Positions 1 through 7,913 of a stretch of DNA of 35,869 nucleotides are shown piece after piece (the first letter of the stretch is position 1; each line of letters begins with the position of its first letter). Below the pieces are notes generated by a model that worked only from the letters and a program-made list of their open reading frames with translations, did not search any database and was not told the DNA's origin. The translations under genes and the position numbers were made by a program. The stretch spans positions 1 through 35,869 of the forward strand of contig JAEUOJ010000056.1 of the NCBI GenBank assembly GCA_016789495.1, written 5' to 3'. Origin of the DNA: Accumulibacter sp. Its GTDB lineage: Bacteria; Pseudomonadota; Gammaproteobacteria; Burkholderiales; Rhodocyclaceae.

Positions 1-281
1 CGCCTTGGTGAGCGCATGTTCTAAAAAATCGTTTTCCAGTGCTAACTGACCGATCTTGGCGTGCAGTTTCGTCAGGTCCGGATCACTGCTTGCGGGGCTG
101 CTGGCGTCACCAAAAACCTGCACCGCACGCTCTGTCAGTTGCCGCTTCCAGTCCGTGATCTGATTCGGGTGAATGTCATACTGCGGCGCCAGCTCCGCTA
201 GCGTCTTGTCGCTCTTCAGCGCCGCTAGGGCCACTTGCGCCTTGAAGGCCGCTGGGTGGTTCCGCCTCGTCCTTTTGCCAT
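1..281 (-). pseudogene. IS3-family transposase OrfA, frameshifted, partial
   Basis: This is the N-terminal part of an IS3-type OrfA, the small helix-turn-helix protein that binds the element's ends and joins OrfB to form the transposase. Reading leftward, the frame gives the family motifs AAFKAQVALAALKSDKTL, IHPNQITDWK and LALENDFLEHALTKA and runs off the window edge. The ATG at 281 has a well-placed AGGAG, but that frame hits a TAG at 225-227 after 18 codons. The OrfA frame is one base off. Adding one A to the A4 run (T4 at 273-276) would restore the usual start M-A-K-R-T-R-R-N-H. So the gene carries a one-base deletion or a sequencing error. OrfB, if present, lies left of the window. I could not place the IS terminal inverted repeat. 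Confidence 0.85.
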
Positions 282-294
282 GCTCTTGCTCCTG

Positions 295-310
295 GTGTAA
301 CAGCTTACAC
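295..310. repeat. Short dyad upstream of orfA
   Basis: Six-base perfect arms (GTGTAA / TTACAC) are separated by 4 bases, just upstream of the orfA ribosome binding site. It may be an operator or transposase-binding site of the IS element; it is too small to assign a role. Confidence 0.4.
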
Positions 311-605
311 AGCCGTTCGTTGGGGCAAGGCTACCATTTATCCTCCTGTCCGAATTTCCGGGGCTACCTCTGCGTGAACTCGATCTGTACGCGTGCCACC
401 GCATCCCGGACGTCTGGCTGCTTTACCTGACGGGTAACGAATTGCTGATTTGTCGCAAGCCGGCGAATGGAAGGTATCTGTCGATCGCAGGGCCGCGGGT
501 GGGAGCTTGTGTCAGGCCAGCGTTGTTGCCCGGGATGGCAATGAGACTGGAGGCAGGAGGAGGGGAAAATAGGACTTGTTATGTTTTAACCGTTTTTGAC
601 TGTTT

Positions 606-654
606 GCCCCAAACCATTGTGCAATTGCCCCATTAACTTTGGCCAAAAGCCCCA
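606..654. repeat. Three GCCCCA repeats spaced 21-22 bp
   Basis: GCCCCA starts at 606, 627 and 649, each after a short A/T-rich tract, giving three degenerate units of about two helical turns. They lie about 90-140 bases upstream of the -24 element at 744, a usual distance for enhancer-binding activators. They could instead be terminal subrepeats of a lost insertion sequence. Confidence 0.5.
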
Positions 655-743
655 TTCGGAGCCAAGAACTACTCTCGCGAGCATTTTGCGGACTAATTTC
701 TTTCTCATTATATCAGTTTATTAATCGTTCAGTTGGCAGCGTA

Positions 744-759
744 TGGCGTAATAATTGCT
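744..759 (+). promoter_or_regulatory. Putative sigma-54 (-24/-12) promoter of the RTX gene
   Basis: TGGC at 744-747 and TTGCT at 755-759 give the invariant GG-N10-GC spacing of RpoN promoters (consensus TGGCACG-N4-TTGCW). The expected start is near 770, which leaves a leader of about 240 bases before the RTX gene. The core extends to TTGCTTTGC (755-763), identical to the promoter-like element at 27771-27779. The call rests on sequence match only. Confidence 0.5.
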
Positions 760-951
760 TTGCGTTCAGTGTTCTGCAATTTGACGAGAACCGCGCCGGC
801 TGTGCTTGATTTCAATCATCCAACGGAATCGGCTTCGCCTAGCCGCGTTAAATCTCGTTCCGCGGTGAGCGGAAACTTTCTCAATTCAAAACCGCCATAA
901 AGAATACTTTGGTGAAGTCGCCCCGGGCAAAAAATGAAAATCCTTCGGTCG

Positions 952-967
952 ACCAATCTGGATTGGT
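952..967. promoter_or_regulatory. Operator-like dyad upstream of the RTX gene
   Basis: ACCAATC and GATTGGT are perfect 7-base arms separated by two bases, ending 43 bases before the RTX start codon. Size and symmetry fit a dimeric regulator site, or a small leader structure if the sigma-54 promoter is used. It partly overlaps the palindrome GGTCGACC at 947-954. Confidence 0.4.
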
Positions 968-1010
968 AGTTCTTTTCAACTGCTTTTACTTATATTAAGG
1001 AGCGAATCTT

Positions 1011-2759
1011 ATGGCTAAGATCACTATTGGAACATCGGGCAACGATTTTTTGTATGGCGATATCGACAGTGCCGATTTGGATGATTATATTCAGGGGCTT
1101 GACGGCGACGATGTCATTTTTGGCTTCAGCGGCAACAACATCCTCGATGGCGGCGACGGCAACGATTTCATGAGTGTGCTGTTGGGCGTCAACACGGTCA
1201 TCGGCGGCGCCGGACTCGACGGTATGGAGGTGGACTATACGGGCGCGACCGCCGGTATACAAATGACTCTTGCCGCCAACGGCGTCGACGGACAGATTAC
1301 GGCCGGGAGCAATCAGGTCACCTTTACCGGTATCGAACAATTCTTTATCGCCGGCACCGATTTTGACGATGTTCTGCTCGGTGGCCAGAGCAACGACGTT
1401 CTTTTCGCCGGCAATTCCGGCAACGACCAACTGCAAGGCGGCGCCGGCGATGATGTCTTGTACGCCTATTGGTCGTCCGGCGCCAGCACGCTGAATGGCG
1501 GACTCGGTGACGATGGGCTGACGGCCTATGGCTCGACCGGGAGCAATACGCTGCTCGGGGCCGAGGGCAACGACTATCTGACGGCGGAAGTGTCCAGCGG
1601 CAATAACACCTTGCGCGGTGGCGCCGGCGACGATGTGCTCAGCGTCAATCTATCGACCGGCAACAACTTTCTCGAGGGCGGGGCGGGCAACGATGTGTTG
1701 CAAGCCGAGTTTGGCGAAGGTTCCAACACGCTGCTCGGCGGCGACGGCGATGATGTGATCGATGCCCACGGTTCCGGACCCTTAAGCCGCAATATTCTGA
1801 ATGGCGGCGCCGGCAATGATTCGATTATCGTCGGACTCGGACAAACCAATGCCGAAGGCGAAGACGATTCAGTCACCGGCGGCACCGGTTTCGACCAGCT
1901 GCAGGTTCTCTTCTTCGGCGGTGCCGAAGGGAATACGGCGACCGACGGCATCATCATGAGCTTGGCGGGCAACGACAAGGATGGCGTGATTCAGGCCGGT
2001 AACGATGCGGTGGTTTTCAAGAGCATCGAGCAATTCACCCTCTACGGCACGGCGTTCAATGACGTCTTGCTCGGCGGTAAAGGCAATGACGTCCTCGACG
2101 GCTACGGCTTGGGCGGCAGCGATTTCTTCAGCGGCGGTGCCGGTAACGATACGATCACGACAGTGAGCTTCGGTGATAACGGCGGCAGCAGCACGCTGCT
2201 CGGCGGCGCCGGCGACGATCAATTGGTCGCTGGCGGAAGTGCCAGCGGCAGCAATTTCCTCGACGGCGGCAACGGCAACGACACCTTGTTCATCGGTTCC
2301 TCAACCGGCAACGATACGCTGCTCGGCGGTAATGGGGACGATGTGATCAGCGGAATCACCGCCAGCGGTAGCAACACCCTGAACGGCGGCAACAACAACG
2401 ATGTTCTCAACAGCGGTTCCAGCCAGAGCCTGATGATCGGCGGCACCGGCGACGATGTCCTTTCCCTGGGCGCCGATGACGGCGTGGCCGATACCGTTCA
2501 GTACAAGGCGGGCGATGGCCTGGATCATCTTTTCGATTTCGTCCGCGGACTGGGTGGCGACAGCCTCGTCTTCAGTCAGATTGCCGACATCGACGTGGTA
2601 AGCACCGCGACCAACACGACTTTCCATCTCGGCGACGGCATCGCCGGCAATGCCGGCTTCGGCAGCGGCCAGGTATTGGCCGTCGTCGAAAATGTCACCG
2701 ATTTCTCGGTCGGCGATGTCGGCGTCAACCTGTTCGGCAGCGACTTCTTTTTTGCTTGA
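1011..2759 (+). CDS. Secreted RTX calcium-binding repeat protein
   Basis: A 582-residue acidic protein made almost entirely of glycine-aspartate RTX repeats (GGxGxDxLx), about 17 copies from residue 47 to 485. Such repeats fold into calcium-filled beta-rolls outside the cell. There is no N-terminal signal peptide. The C-terminal 90 residues are repeat-free and end in the hydrophobic GSDFFFA, as expected for a type I secretion signal. No enzymatic domain is visible. Two features stand out: many RTX units are embedded in a regular 20-residue period (residues 143-242 and about 398-475), and a non-RTX module with IEQF..GT.F.DVLLGG occurs twice (about 76-130 and 304-360). AAGGAG at 997-1002 sets the start. 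No type I exporter genes are in the window. Likely role, by inference: adhesin, matrix or surface-layer protein. Confidence 0.9.
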   Translation: MAKITIGTSGNDFLYGDIDSADLDDYIQGLDGDDVIFGFSGNNILDGGDGNDFMSVLLGVNTVIGGAGLDGMEVDYTGATAGIQMTLAANGVDGQITAGSNQVTFTGIEQFFIAGTDFDDVLLGGQSNDVLFAGNSGNDQLQGGAGDDVLYAYWSSGASTLNGGLGDDGLTAYGSTGSNTLLGAEGNDYLTAEVSSGNNTLRGGAGDDVLSVNLSTGNNFLEGGAGNDVLQAEFGEGSNTLLGGDGDDVIDAHGSGPLSRNILNGGAGNDSIIVGLGQTNAEGEDDSVTGGTGFDQLQVLFFGGAEGNTATDGIIMSLAGNDKDGVIQAGNDAVVFKSIEQFTLYGTAFNDVLLGGKGNDVLDGYGLGGSDFFSGGAGNDTITTVSFGDNGGSSTLLGGAGDDQLVAGGSASGSNFLDGGNGNDTLFIGSSTGNDTLLGGNGDDVISGITASGSNTLNGGNNNDVLNSGSSQSLMIGGTGDDVLSLGADDGVADTVQYKAGDGLDHLFDFVRGLGGDSLVFSQIADIDVVSTATNTTFHLGDGIAGNAGFGSGQVLAVVENVTDFSVGDVGVNLFGSDFFFA

Positions 2760-2838
2760 GTTGTCAGCCGGAAACCGTCAAATTCAAGCTGGAGAAGCGG
2801 GGTCGGACCGTTCCTTGTGATCGGAATACAGAATCGGC

Positions 2839-2879
2839 GATAGACCACGATTTTTAGTTTTACGAAACCGTGGTCTATC
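2839..2879. repeat. 11-bp inverted repeat downstream of the RTX gene
   Basis: GATAGACCACG (2839-2849) and CGTGGTCTATC (2869-2879) are perfect complements with a 19-base AT-rich loop, 80 bases after the RTX stop. There is no T-run on either side, so an intrinsic terminator is doubtful. It could still fold in RNA as a 3'-end stabiliser, or be the remnant of a small mobile element. Confidence 0.6.
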
Positions 2880-3653
2880 CCGAATGGCCCCTCCTGGCAA
2901 GGAGAGATTTGATGCCGTAAGTGGGAAGTCGCCGCCTGTTACGCCCCGAAACGAGGGCATCCGGTCCGAAAGGGCCGGAAACAGCGACAAAACCGCATTC
3001 ATGACGCCGCATCATGAAAAATCGGCTGGTGGACCAAGAGCACAGCCAGTTTTAGCAACCTTGTCCAGACTTTCTGTAATAAACAGTGGAATCGCTGCGC
3101 TCCCACCCTCGGATGAATTATCACTTTCAACACACAGCGCCTCCTCGCGCCTATCGGCTCCCTCCCTTCTGCCGAGGCCAAGGATCTGTCTTCTCTGCGA
3201 CTCACCCCGTACAGGCCAAACTCGCCTGCGCATAAACGACAAAACCTGTATGGATCCCGAGGCGATTCACCTCGGATTTTATCGACAGCTTCAATTACGC
3301 CCACTCGTGGCAACTGGCGTCGAGGAGGGGGAAGAAGCCGAGGTAGCCGAAGCGCGCCTCATCGCTGGCGGAATGGGCAGCGCTTGACCGACGTGCCGGC
3401 ATCGGCCTCGTTGGTCGTGGTCGCAGGCATGACCACACGTAGGCCTGACTTCTCGATGCGTCTTGCCACGCTGACCTTGCCAGAGCCGCTGAATACTGTC
3501 TGGTGGACGGCGACTTCTCCTTCGCGCCGCTGGCAAAGTGGCGACCAGGGGCGAGCGATAACGGCGGGCAAAGGTTCTATTTCCGTCCGTTTAGGACTAA
3601 AATCCCGGTCATTCCCGGCGCCGAACCCGCCGATTTTCACTTACGAGGTGCAT
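2880..3653. other. Region with no supported gene
   Basis: Open frames exist on both strands but none matches a family I recognise, and their composition is irregular. A frame open on the plus strand from 3384 runs into the OmpA gene, but its upstream part looks non-coding. One minus-strand frame (3359-3640) contains a GSGK stretch that is not enough to call a P-loop protein. A GC-rich hairpin, CCGAGG/CCTCGG at 3257-3275 followed by ATTTTAT, may be a weak terminator. The stretch may hold decayed genes. Confidence 0.4.
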
Positions 3654-4118
3654 ATGGCCACAAATGATGACGAAGACGAAGCAGCGGGTGTAATTGCTGG
3701 CGTATTGGGGGGGATTGCCCTGTGTGTCGTGGCGGTGATCTATGCCGGCGGCGGGCTGGTACGGATGCCGCAGGCGGTGGCCGCCACCGAGATTGCGCCG
3801 ATCGGCGAGCCGCTGGCCAAGGTGTATTTCGATCTCGGTCAAACCAAGCTGCTCGACGCCGATCAGGAGGTGGTCGTGCGGACGATGGACGCGCTGGCGG
3901 CCAAACCGAGTGCCATCGTGCTGCTTTCCGGTTTCCATGATCCATCCGGGAGCGCGCAGCAGAACGCCGTCATCGCCAAACAGCGCGCCGAGACGGTTCG
4001 CGATGCGCTGATTGCCGGCGGGGTGGCCGCTAATCGGATCAAGCTGCGCCGCCCGGAATCGACTCTTGGCAGCGGGCCTCCCGCGGAAAGCCGCCGCGTC
4101 GAGATCCGCGTCCAATAA
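3654..4118 (+). CDS. Small membrane-anchored OmpA-domain protein
   Basis: 154 residues. An acidic N-terminus (ATNDDEDEAA) precedes one membrane segment at about residues 12-35, followed by an OmpA/MotB-type peptidoglycan-binding domain. The domain shows KVYFDLGQTKL, then GFHDPSG, KQRAETVRDALIAGGVAANRI and the final RRVEIRV. The Asp of HDPSG and the Arg of KQRAE correspond to the residues that hold diaminopimelate in this family. The anchor suggests an inner-membrane protein reaching into the periplasm. The start is ATG 3654 after GAGGTG; the frame is open further upstream but that part lacks coding character. A strong terminator follows. The specific role is unknown. Confidence 0.85.
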   Translation: MATNDDEDEAAGVIAGVLGGIALCVVAVIYAGGGLVRMPQAVAATEIAPIGEPLAKVYFDLGQTKLLDADQEVVVRTMDALAAKPSAIVLLSGFHDPSGSAQQNAVIAKQRAETVRDALIAGGVAANRIKLRRPESTLGSGPPAESRRVEIRVQ

Positions 4119-4160
4119 CCGCGCTGGCGCCCGGACAGCGGGGCGGTGATGCCGCCCAGG

Positions 4161-4189
4161 AAAAAGCGAGCCGCCCGGCTCGCTTTTTT
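4161..4189. terminator. Strong bidirectional intrinsic terminator
   Basis: GCGAGCC (4166-4172) and GGCTCGC (4177-4183) form a 7-bp GC-rich stem with a 4-base loop. It is flanked by A5 on the left and T6 on the right, so it can end transcription from the OmpA-domain gene (plus) and from mutL-miaA (minus). Confidence 0.9.
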
Positions 4190-4319
4190 ATCGCCGCTCG
4201 TCCGGCGCCGTCCGGTCGCTCCGCTCGTCATTTCCCTGGCGAATCCCGGGCGAGCTGAAGGTGGGATGCCGCCCGCTTAGCCGCCCTGGCCAAGCGATGG
4301 CGGGCAAGGCACCGTCGAT

Positions 4320-5273
4320 TCAGCCGTGGTCGCCGCCGATGAAGCGCTCGACCAGCCGGGCCAACCGCTGGTCGACATCGTCAGCCAGCGCGTCTATCGT
4401 CCGCGGCCGCAGGACGTTGTTCAACCAAGTGATTTGCCGCTTCGCCAATTGTCGCGTGGCATATATGCCGCGGTCGCGCAGTTCGCGGCGGGGGGCGAGG
4501 CCGTCGAGGACCTCCCAGACTTGCCGGTAGCCGACGCAGCGCATCGATGGCAGGCTGGCGTGCAATTGGAAAGTCGCCCGCAAACCGAGCACCTCGTCTT
4601 CCAGGCCGGCGGCGAGCATGGCGGCGAAGCGTTCGGCGATCCGTTGGTGCAGAATCTGCCGGTCGCCAGGGAGCAGGCCGATGGCCAGGAATCGGTAAGG
4701 GGGCGGTGGGGCGCCGTCAGCGGCGAGCAGGGCTGACAGCGGCTGACCGGTCAGCCGCCAGATTTCGAGTGCCCGCTGGATGCGTTGCGCGTCGGTGGGC
4801 GGCAGGCGGGCGGCGGTTGGCGGGTCGACGCGCGCCAGTTCGGCGTGCAGCGCCGGCCAGCCGCGAACGGCGGCTTCGTGGTCGATCGCCGAGCGGATCG
4901 CCGCGTTCGCCGCCGGTAGTTCGGCCAATCCTTCGCGCAAGGCCTTGAAATAGAGCATCGTGCCGCCGACTAGCAGCGGCACGCGCCCGCGCCGGCTGAT
5001 GTCGTCCATCGCCAAGCGCGCGTCGTGACAGAAGCGGGCCGCCGAGTAACTCTGATCGGGGTCGATCAGGTCCAGCAGATGATGCGGGAAATCGGCCAGC
5101 GTCGTCGCGTCGGGCTTGGCGGTGCCGATATTCATTCCCCGGAAGACTTGCGCGGAATCCACGCTGACCAGTTCGACCGGAAAATGGCGCGCCAGCGTCA
5201 GCGCGGCGGCGGTTTTGCCGCTGGCGGTTGGACCCATCAGCAAGATCGCCGGCGGCAGCGCCTGCGTGTTCAT
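4320..5273 (-). CDS. miaA: tRNA dimethylallyltransferase MiaA
   Basis: 317 residues, normal for the family. MiaA transfers a dimethylallyl group from DMAPP to the N6 of adenosine 37 in tRNAs reading UNN codons. The P-loop GPTASGKT is near the N-terminus, followed by [19 protein letters not shown] (Asp general base and substrate loop), [22 protein letters not shown] and the C-terminal [11 protein letters not shown] and [16 protein letters not shown], all family signatures. I chose the start M-N-T-Q-A-L-P-P at 5273. It overlaps the mutL stop in an ATGA, so translation is probably coupled. The frame stays open 24 codons further up, inside mutL, but that part is not MiaA-like. A mutL-miaA order is common in proteobacteria. 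Confidence 0.97.
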   Translation of the reverse strand: MNTQALPPAILLMGPTASGKTAAALTLARHFPVELVSVDSAQVFRGMNIGTAKPDATTLADFPHHLLDLIDPDQSYSAARFCHDARLAMDDISRRGRVPLLVGGTMLYFKALREGLAELPAANAAIRSAIDHEAAVRGWPALHAELARVDPPTAARLPPTDAQRIQRALEIWRLTGQPLSALLAADGAPPPPYRFLAIGLLPGDRQILHQRIAERFAAMLAAGLEDEVLGLRATFQLHASLPSMRCVGYRQVWEVLDGLAPRRELRDRGIYATRQLAKRQITWLNNVLRPRTIDALADDVDQRLARLVERFIGGDHG

Positions 5274-7102
5274 CGGCCGCGCAGGAAATGGCGATCCAGA
5301 TCGGCCAGGGTCAATGTCATCCAGGTCGGCCGTCCATGGTTGCAATGGTCGGCGCGCGCGGTCTCCTCCATCTGCCGGAGCAAGGCGTTCATCTCTGGCA
5401 GCGTCAGGAGCCGGCGGGCGCGTACCGCGCCCTGACAGGCGAGATTGCCGAGCAGTTGGTTACGACGGATGGTCAGCAGTTCGCTGAGCTGGTGTTCGCG
5501 CAGTTCGGCGAGCACCGCGCGCGCCAGCGCCGTCGGATCGGCGGCCTGCAGCAACGCCGGCACGCTGCGCACGGCCAGTTGCCGCGGGCCTAGCGGTGCC
5601 AGATCGAAGCCGAGACGCTGCAGGTCGTCGCGGTGTTCTTCGGCGGTGGCGATATCGACCTCGTCGGCCGAGAACACCGCCGGGATCAGCAGTCGCTGCG
5701 CCGCCAGCGGCGCCTCGGCCAGCGCCTGCTTGAGCTTTTCATAAAGAATCCGTTCGTGCGCCGCGTGCATGTCGATGACCACCAGACCCTGAGCATTCTG
5801 CGCCAGGATGTAAATGCCGTGTAATTGGCCGATCGCGTAGCCGAGCGGTGGCGTATGTTGCTCGCCCGGCGGAGCGCTGTCGGTCGGCGGCGCCTCGCCG
5901 TCGGCTGGCGCCGGCCGCGCGGCCTGGACGAAAGCCAGGTAGCGCGCGTCATCGAGCCGTTCGCCGAGTTGCAATGCCGGCTGGTATGAACTGTGGAATG
6001 CGATCGCCGGCGTGGCATGCCGTTCCGAAGTGTCGAGGGCGGGGCCGGCGACCCCGCCGGCATGGTCAGTCCGCGGGAAAGACGCGGTCTCGACGTCTAC
6101 GCGCGGGGCCGTGCCGACGAGCGGGTTGCCGAGCACTCGTTGCGCCGCCTGGAAAACGAATTGATGCACTGCCCGCGAATCGCGAAAGCGGACTTCCGTT
6201 TTCTGCGGATGGACATTGACGTCCACCGTCGATGGATCGATGGTCACGAACAGACAGTAGGCGGGATAGCGGCTACCGTGCAGCAGATCCTCATACGCCT
6301 GTCGCAAGGCGTGCGCCAGCAGTTTGTCGCGCACGAAACGGCCATTGACATAACAGTACTGCGTGTCGCCGCGTGACCGCGAATACGCCGGCAGGGCGAG
6401 TTGCCCATGGATGCGCAGCGAGCCGGCCTGAATGTCGATCGGCCGGGCTTGCGCCAGAAACTCCTCGCCGAGCAGTGCCCCGGCGCGCGCTTCCGCGTCG
6501 CCGCGCGGCAGGTGCAGCACGACCCGCTCGTTGTGCGAAAGAGTGAACGCCACGTCGGGGTGCGCCAGGGCGATCCGCCGCAGCGCCTCGCTGCATTGCG
6601 CGAATTCGGTGGCGTCGGATTTGAGGAATTTGCGGCGGGCCGGGGTGTTGTAATACAGCTCGCGCATTTCGACCACCGTCCCGCCGGCCAGCGCCGCCGG
6701 CTCCGGCAGTGCGCCGGCTTCCCCCGCCAGTCGCCAGGCGTGCGCCGTGCCGGCTTGTCGGCTGGTCAGGGTGCAATGCGCGACGGCGGCGATCGACGCC
6801 AGGGCTTCGCCGCGAAATCCGAGCGTCCCGACGCGCTCGAGGTCGGCCAGCGTGGCGATTTTCGAGGTCGCGTGGCGGGTGAGGGCCAGCGCCAGTTGAT
6901 CCGGGGCGATGCCGCAACCGTCGTCGCTGACACGGATCAGCTTGACGCCGCCTTCCTCGAGTTGCACCCGGATCGCCGAACTGCCGGCGTCGAGCGCGTT
7001 TTCGAGCAGTTCCTTGACCACCGAGGCCGGGCGTTCGACGACTTCGCCGGCGGCGATCTGGCTGATCAACCGATCGGAAAGCAGCTGGATAGTTGCGGAC
7101 AT
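5270..7102 (-). CDS. mutL: DNA mismatch repair protein MutL
   Basis: 610 residues. The N-terminal GHKL ATPase carries [38 protein letters not shown] and [14 protein letters not shown]. The middle has the transducer domain ([28 protein letters not shown]), then a Pro/Ala-rich linker and the C-terminal dimerisation domain. That domain contains [12 protein letters not shown], matching the metal-binding DQHA(x)2E(x)4E motif of endonuclease-type MutL proteins, plus ACQGAVRA and CNHGRPT. This form nicks DNA itself and occurs in bacteria without MutH; E. coli MutL lacks it. A perfect TATAAT (7109-7114 on the minus strand) places the predicted start on the A of the ATG, and no Shine-Dalgarno sequence is seen. 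Confidence 0.97.
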   Translation of the reverse strand: MSATIQLLSDRLISQIAAGEVVERPASVVKELLENALDAGSSAIRVQLEEGGVKLIRVSDDGCGIAPDQLALALTRHATSKIATLADLERVGTLGFRGEALASIAAVAHCTLTSRQAGTAHAWRLAGEAGALPEPAALAGGTVVEMRELYYNTPARRKFLKSDATEFAQCSEALRRIALAHPDVAFTLSHNERVVLHLPRGDAEARAGALLGEEFLAQARPIDIQAGSLRIHGQLALPAYSRSRGDTQYCYVNGRFVRDKLLAHALRQAYEDLLHGSRYPAYCLFVTIDPSTVDVNVHPQKTEVRFRDSRAVHQFVFQAAQRVLGNPLVGTAPRVDVETASFPRTDHAGGVAGPALDTSERHATPAIAFHSSYQPALQLGERLDDARYLAFVQAARPAPADGEAPPTDSAPPGEQHTPPLGYAIGQLHGIYILAQNAQGLVVIDMHAAHERILYEKLKQALAEAPLAAQRLLIPAVFSADEVDIATAEEHRDDLQRLGFDLAPLGPRQLAVRSVPALLQAADPTALARAVLAELREHQLSELLTIRRNQLLGNLACQGAVRARRLLTLPEMNALLRQMEETARADHCNHGRPTWMTLTLADLDRHFLRGR

Positions 7103-7108
7103 CCGACG

Positions 7109-7114
7109 ATTATA
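7109..7114 (-). promoter_or_regulatory. TATAAT -10 element of mutL, possibly leaderless
   Basis: On the minus strand TATAAT is followed by six bases and then the mutL ATG, which puts +1 at or next to the start codon. No good -35 hexamer is visible 16-18 bases upstream. Confidence 0.5.
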
Positions 7115-7268
7115 CCGGCCACCTTCCGGTAGAATCGCGGCTGGTCATTCGTCACCGCCCGTTCATCTGATCTGACTCCGGTTGGGACCCCCCTTCAGGG
7201 GATAATCTGGCTTGAGGGGCGCAAGCTCTGCCAAACGGTTTCGCCCGGTCCCGGGCGTGGAATGAAAC

Positions 7269-7913
7269 ATGGACTTTCTCAGCACTTTTCTCGATCTCGT
7301 CCTGCATCTCGACAAACACCTGCTAGTCCTCGTCGAACAGTATGGCGGCTGGGTCTATGCGATCCTGTTCGTCGTCATTTTCAGCGAAACCGGCCTGGTG
7401 GTCACGCCGTTCCTGCCCGGCGATTCGTTGCTGTTCGTCGCCGGCGCGGTGGCGGCGGTCGGCAGTATGGACATCGGCCTGCTGCTGGCGGTGCTGATGA
7501 CCGCGGCGGTGCTCGGCAACATGCTCAATTATCAGATCGGTCGTTACATCGGGCCGCGCGTCTTCCAGTGGGAAGGGTCACGCTTCTTCAACAAGTCGGC
7601 CTTGGAGAAGACCCAGGCGTTTTATCAACGTCACGGCGGCAAGACGTTGGTCATCTCGCGCTTTCTGCCGCTTTTCCGCACTTTCGCCCCATTCGTCGCT
7701 GGCGTCGGCCGGATGGATTACGGCCGGTTCACGTTCTTCAACCTGATCGGCGGTAGCGCCTGGGCGTTGTCGCTGACGCTGGCCGGCTACTGGTTCGGCA
7801 ACCTGCCGTGGGTCAAGAACAATCTGACGGCGGTCATCCTCGGGATCATCGTCCTGTCGTTGGTCCCGGTGGTGATCGGCTGGTGGCGGCATCGCCAGGA
7901 GGCCAGTCAATGA
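7269..7913 (+). CDS. DedA-family membrane protein
   Basis: 214 residues with the SNARE-associated/DedA (PF09335) domain. Visible signatures are ETGLVVTPFLPGDSLLF, NYQIGRYIGPRVF, FYQRHGGKTLVISRFLPLFRTFAPFVAGVGRM and GSAWAL, between hydrophobic and re-entrant segments, ending in a basic cytoplasmic tail. The acidic and arginine residues needed in E. coli YqjA/YghB are in the first and third of these motifs. DedA proteins act in the inner membrane; several have been linked to recycling of undecaprenyl phosphate or flipping of phospholipids. The start at 7269 has only a weak GGA upstream. It is the first gene of a six-gene run and overlaps purN in ATGA. Confidence 0.92.
   Translation: MDFLSTFLDLVLHLDKHLLVLVEQYGGWVYAILFVVIFSETGLVVTPFLPGDSLLFVAGAVAAVGSMDIGLLLAVLMTAAVLGNMLNYQIGRYIGPRVFQWEGSRFFNKSALEKTQAFYQRHGGKTLVISRFLPLFRTFAPFVAGVGRMDYGRFTFFNLIGGSAWALSLTLAGYWFGNLPWVKNNLTAVILGIIVLSLVPVVIGWWRHRQEASQ

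Larger units (their letters stand above)
312..1010. other. Gene-free lower-GC region upstream of the RTX gene
   Basis: Roughly 700 bases without a convincing coding region; the short open frames here match no family I recognise and lack good start sites. By eye it is more AT-rich than the genes to the right, especially 680-780 and 880-1000. It holds three spaced GCCCCA repeats (606-654), a ten-base palindrome TTTGGCCAAA (638-647), a sigma-54-type promoter match (744-759), a small TTCCGC/GCGGAA hairpin (858-874) and a 7+7 dyad (952-967) close to the RTX start. The left part may be debris of the neighbouring insertion element. Confidence 0.5.

Noticed and set aside
442..636. 64-residue plus-strand open frame
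   Set aside because: No family motif, no ribosome binding site, and it overlaps the intergenic repeats.
2884..3387. 167-residue plus-strand open frame
   Set aside because: Low-complexity, mixed composition, no recognisable domain and no good start site; frames on the other strand are equally open.
3359..3640. Minus-strand frame with GSGK, a possible P-loop
   Set aside because: A single GSGK without following Thr/Ser, Walker B or family context is not evidence for an ATPase.
3384..3653. N-terminal extension of the OmpA-domain gene
   Set aside because: The extension has no signal peptide or domain; the ATG at 3654 is followed directly by the membrane anchor and preceded by GAGGTG.
7188..7206. 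Promoter for dedA with GATAAT at 7201-7206
   Set aside because: No -35 hexamer at a usable distance; a CCCC/GGGG hairpin overlaps, so the call is not supported.
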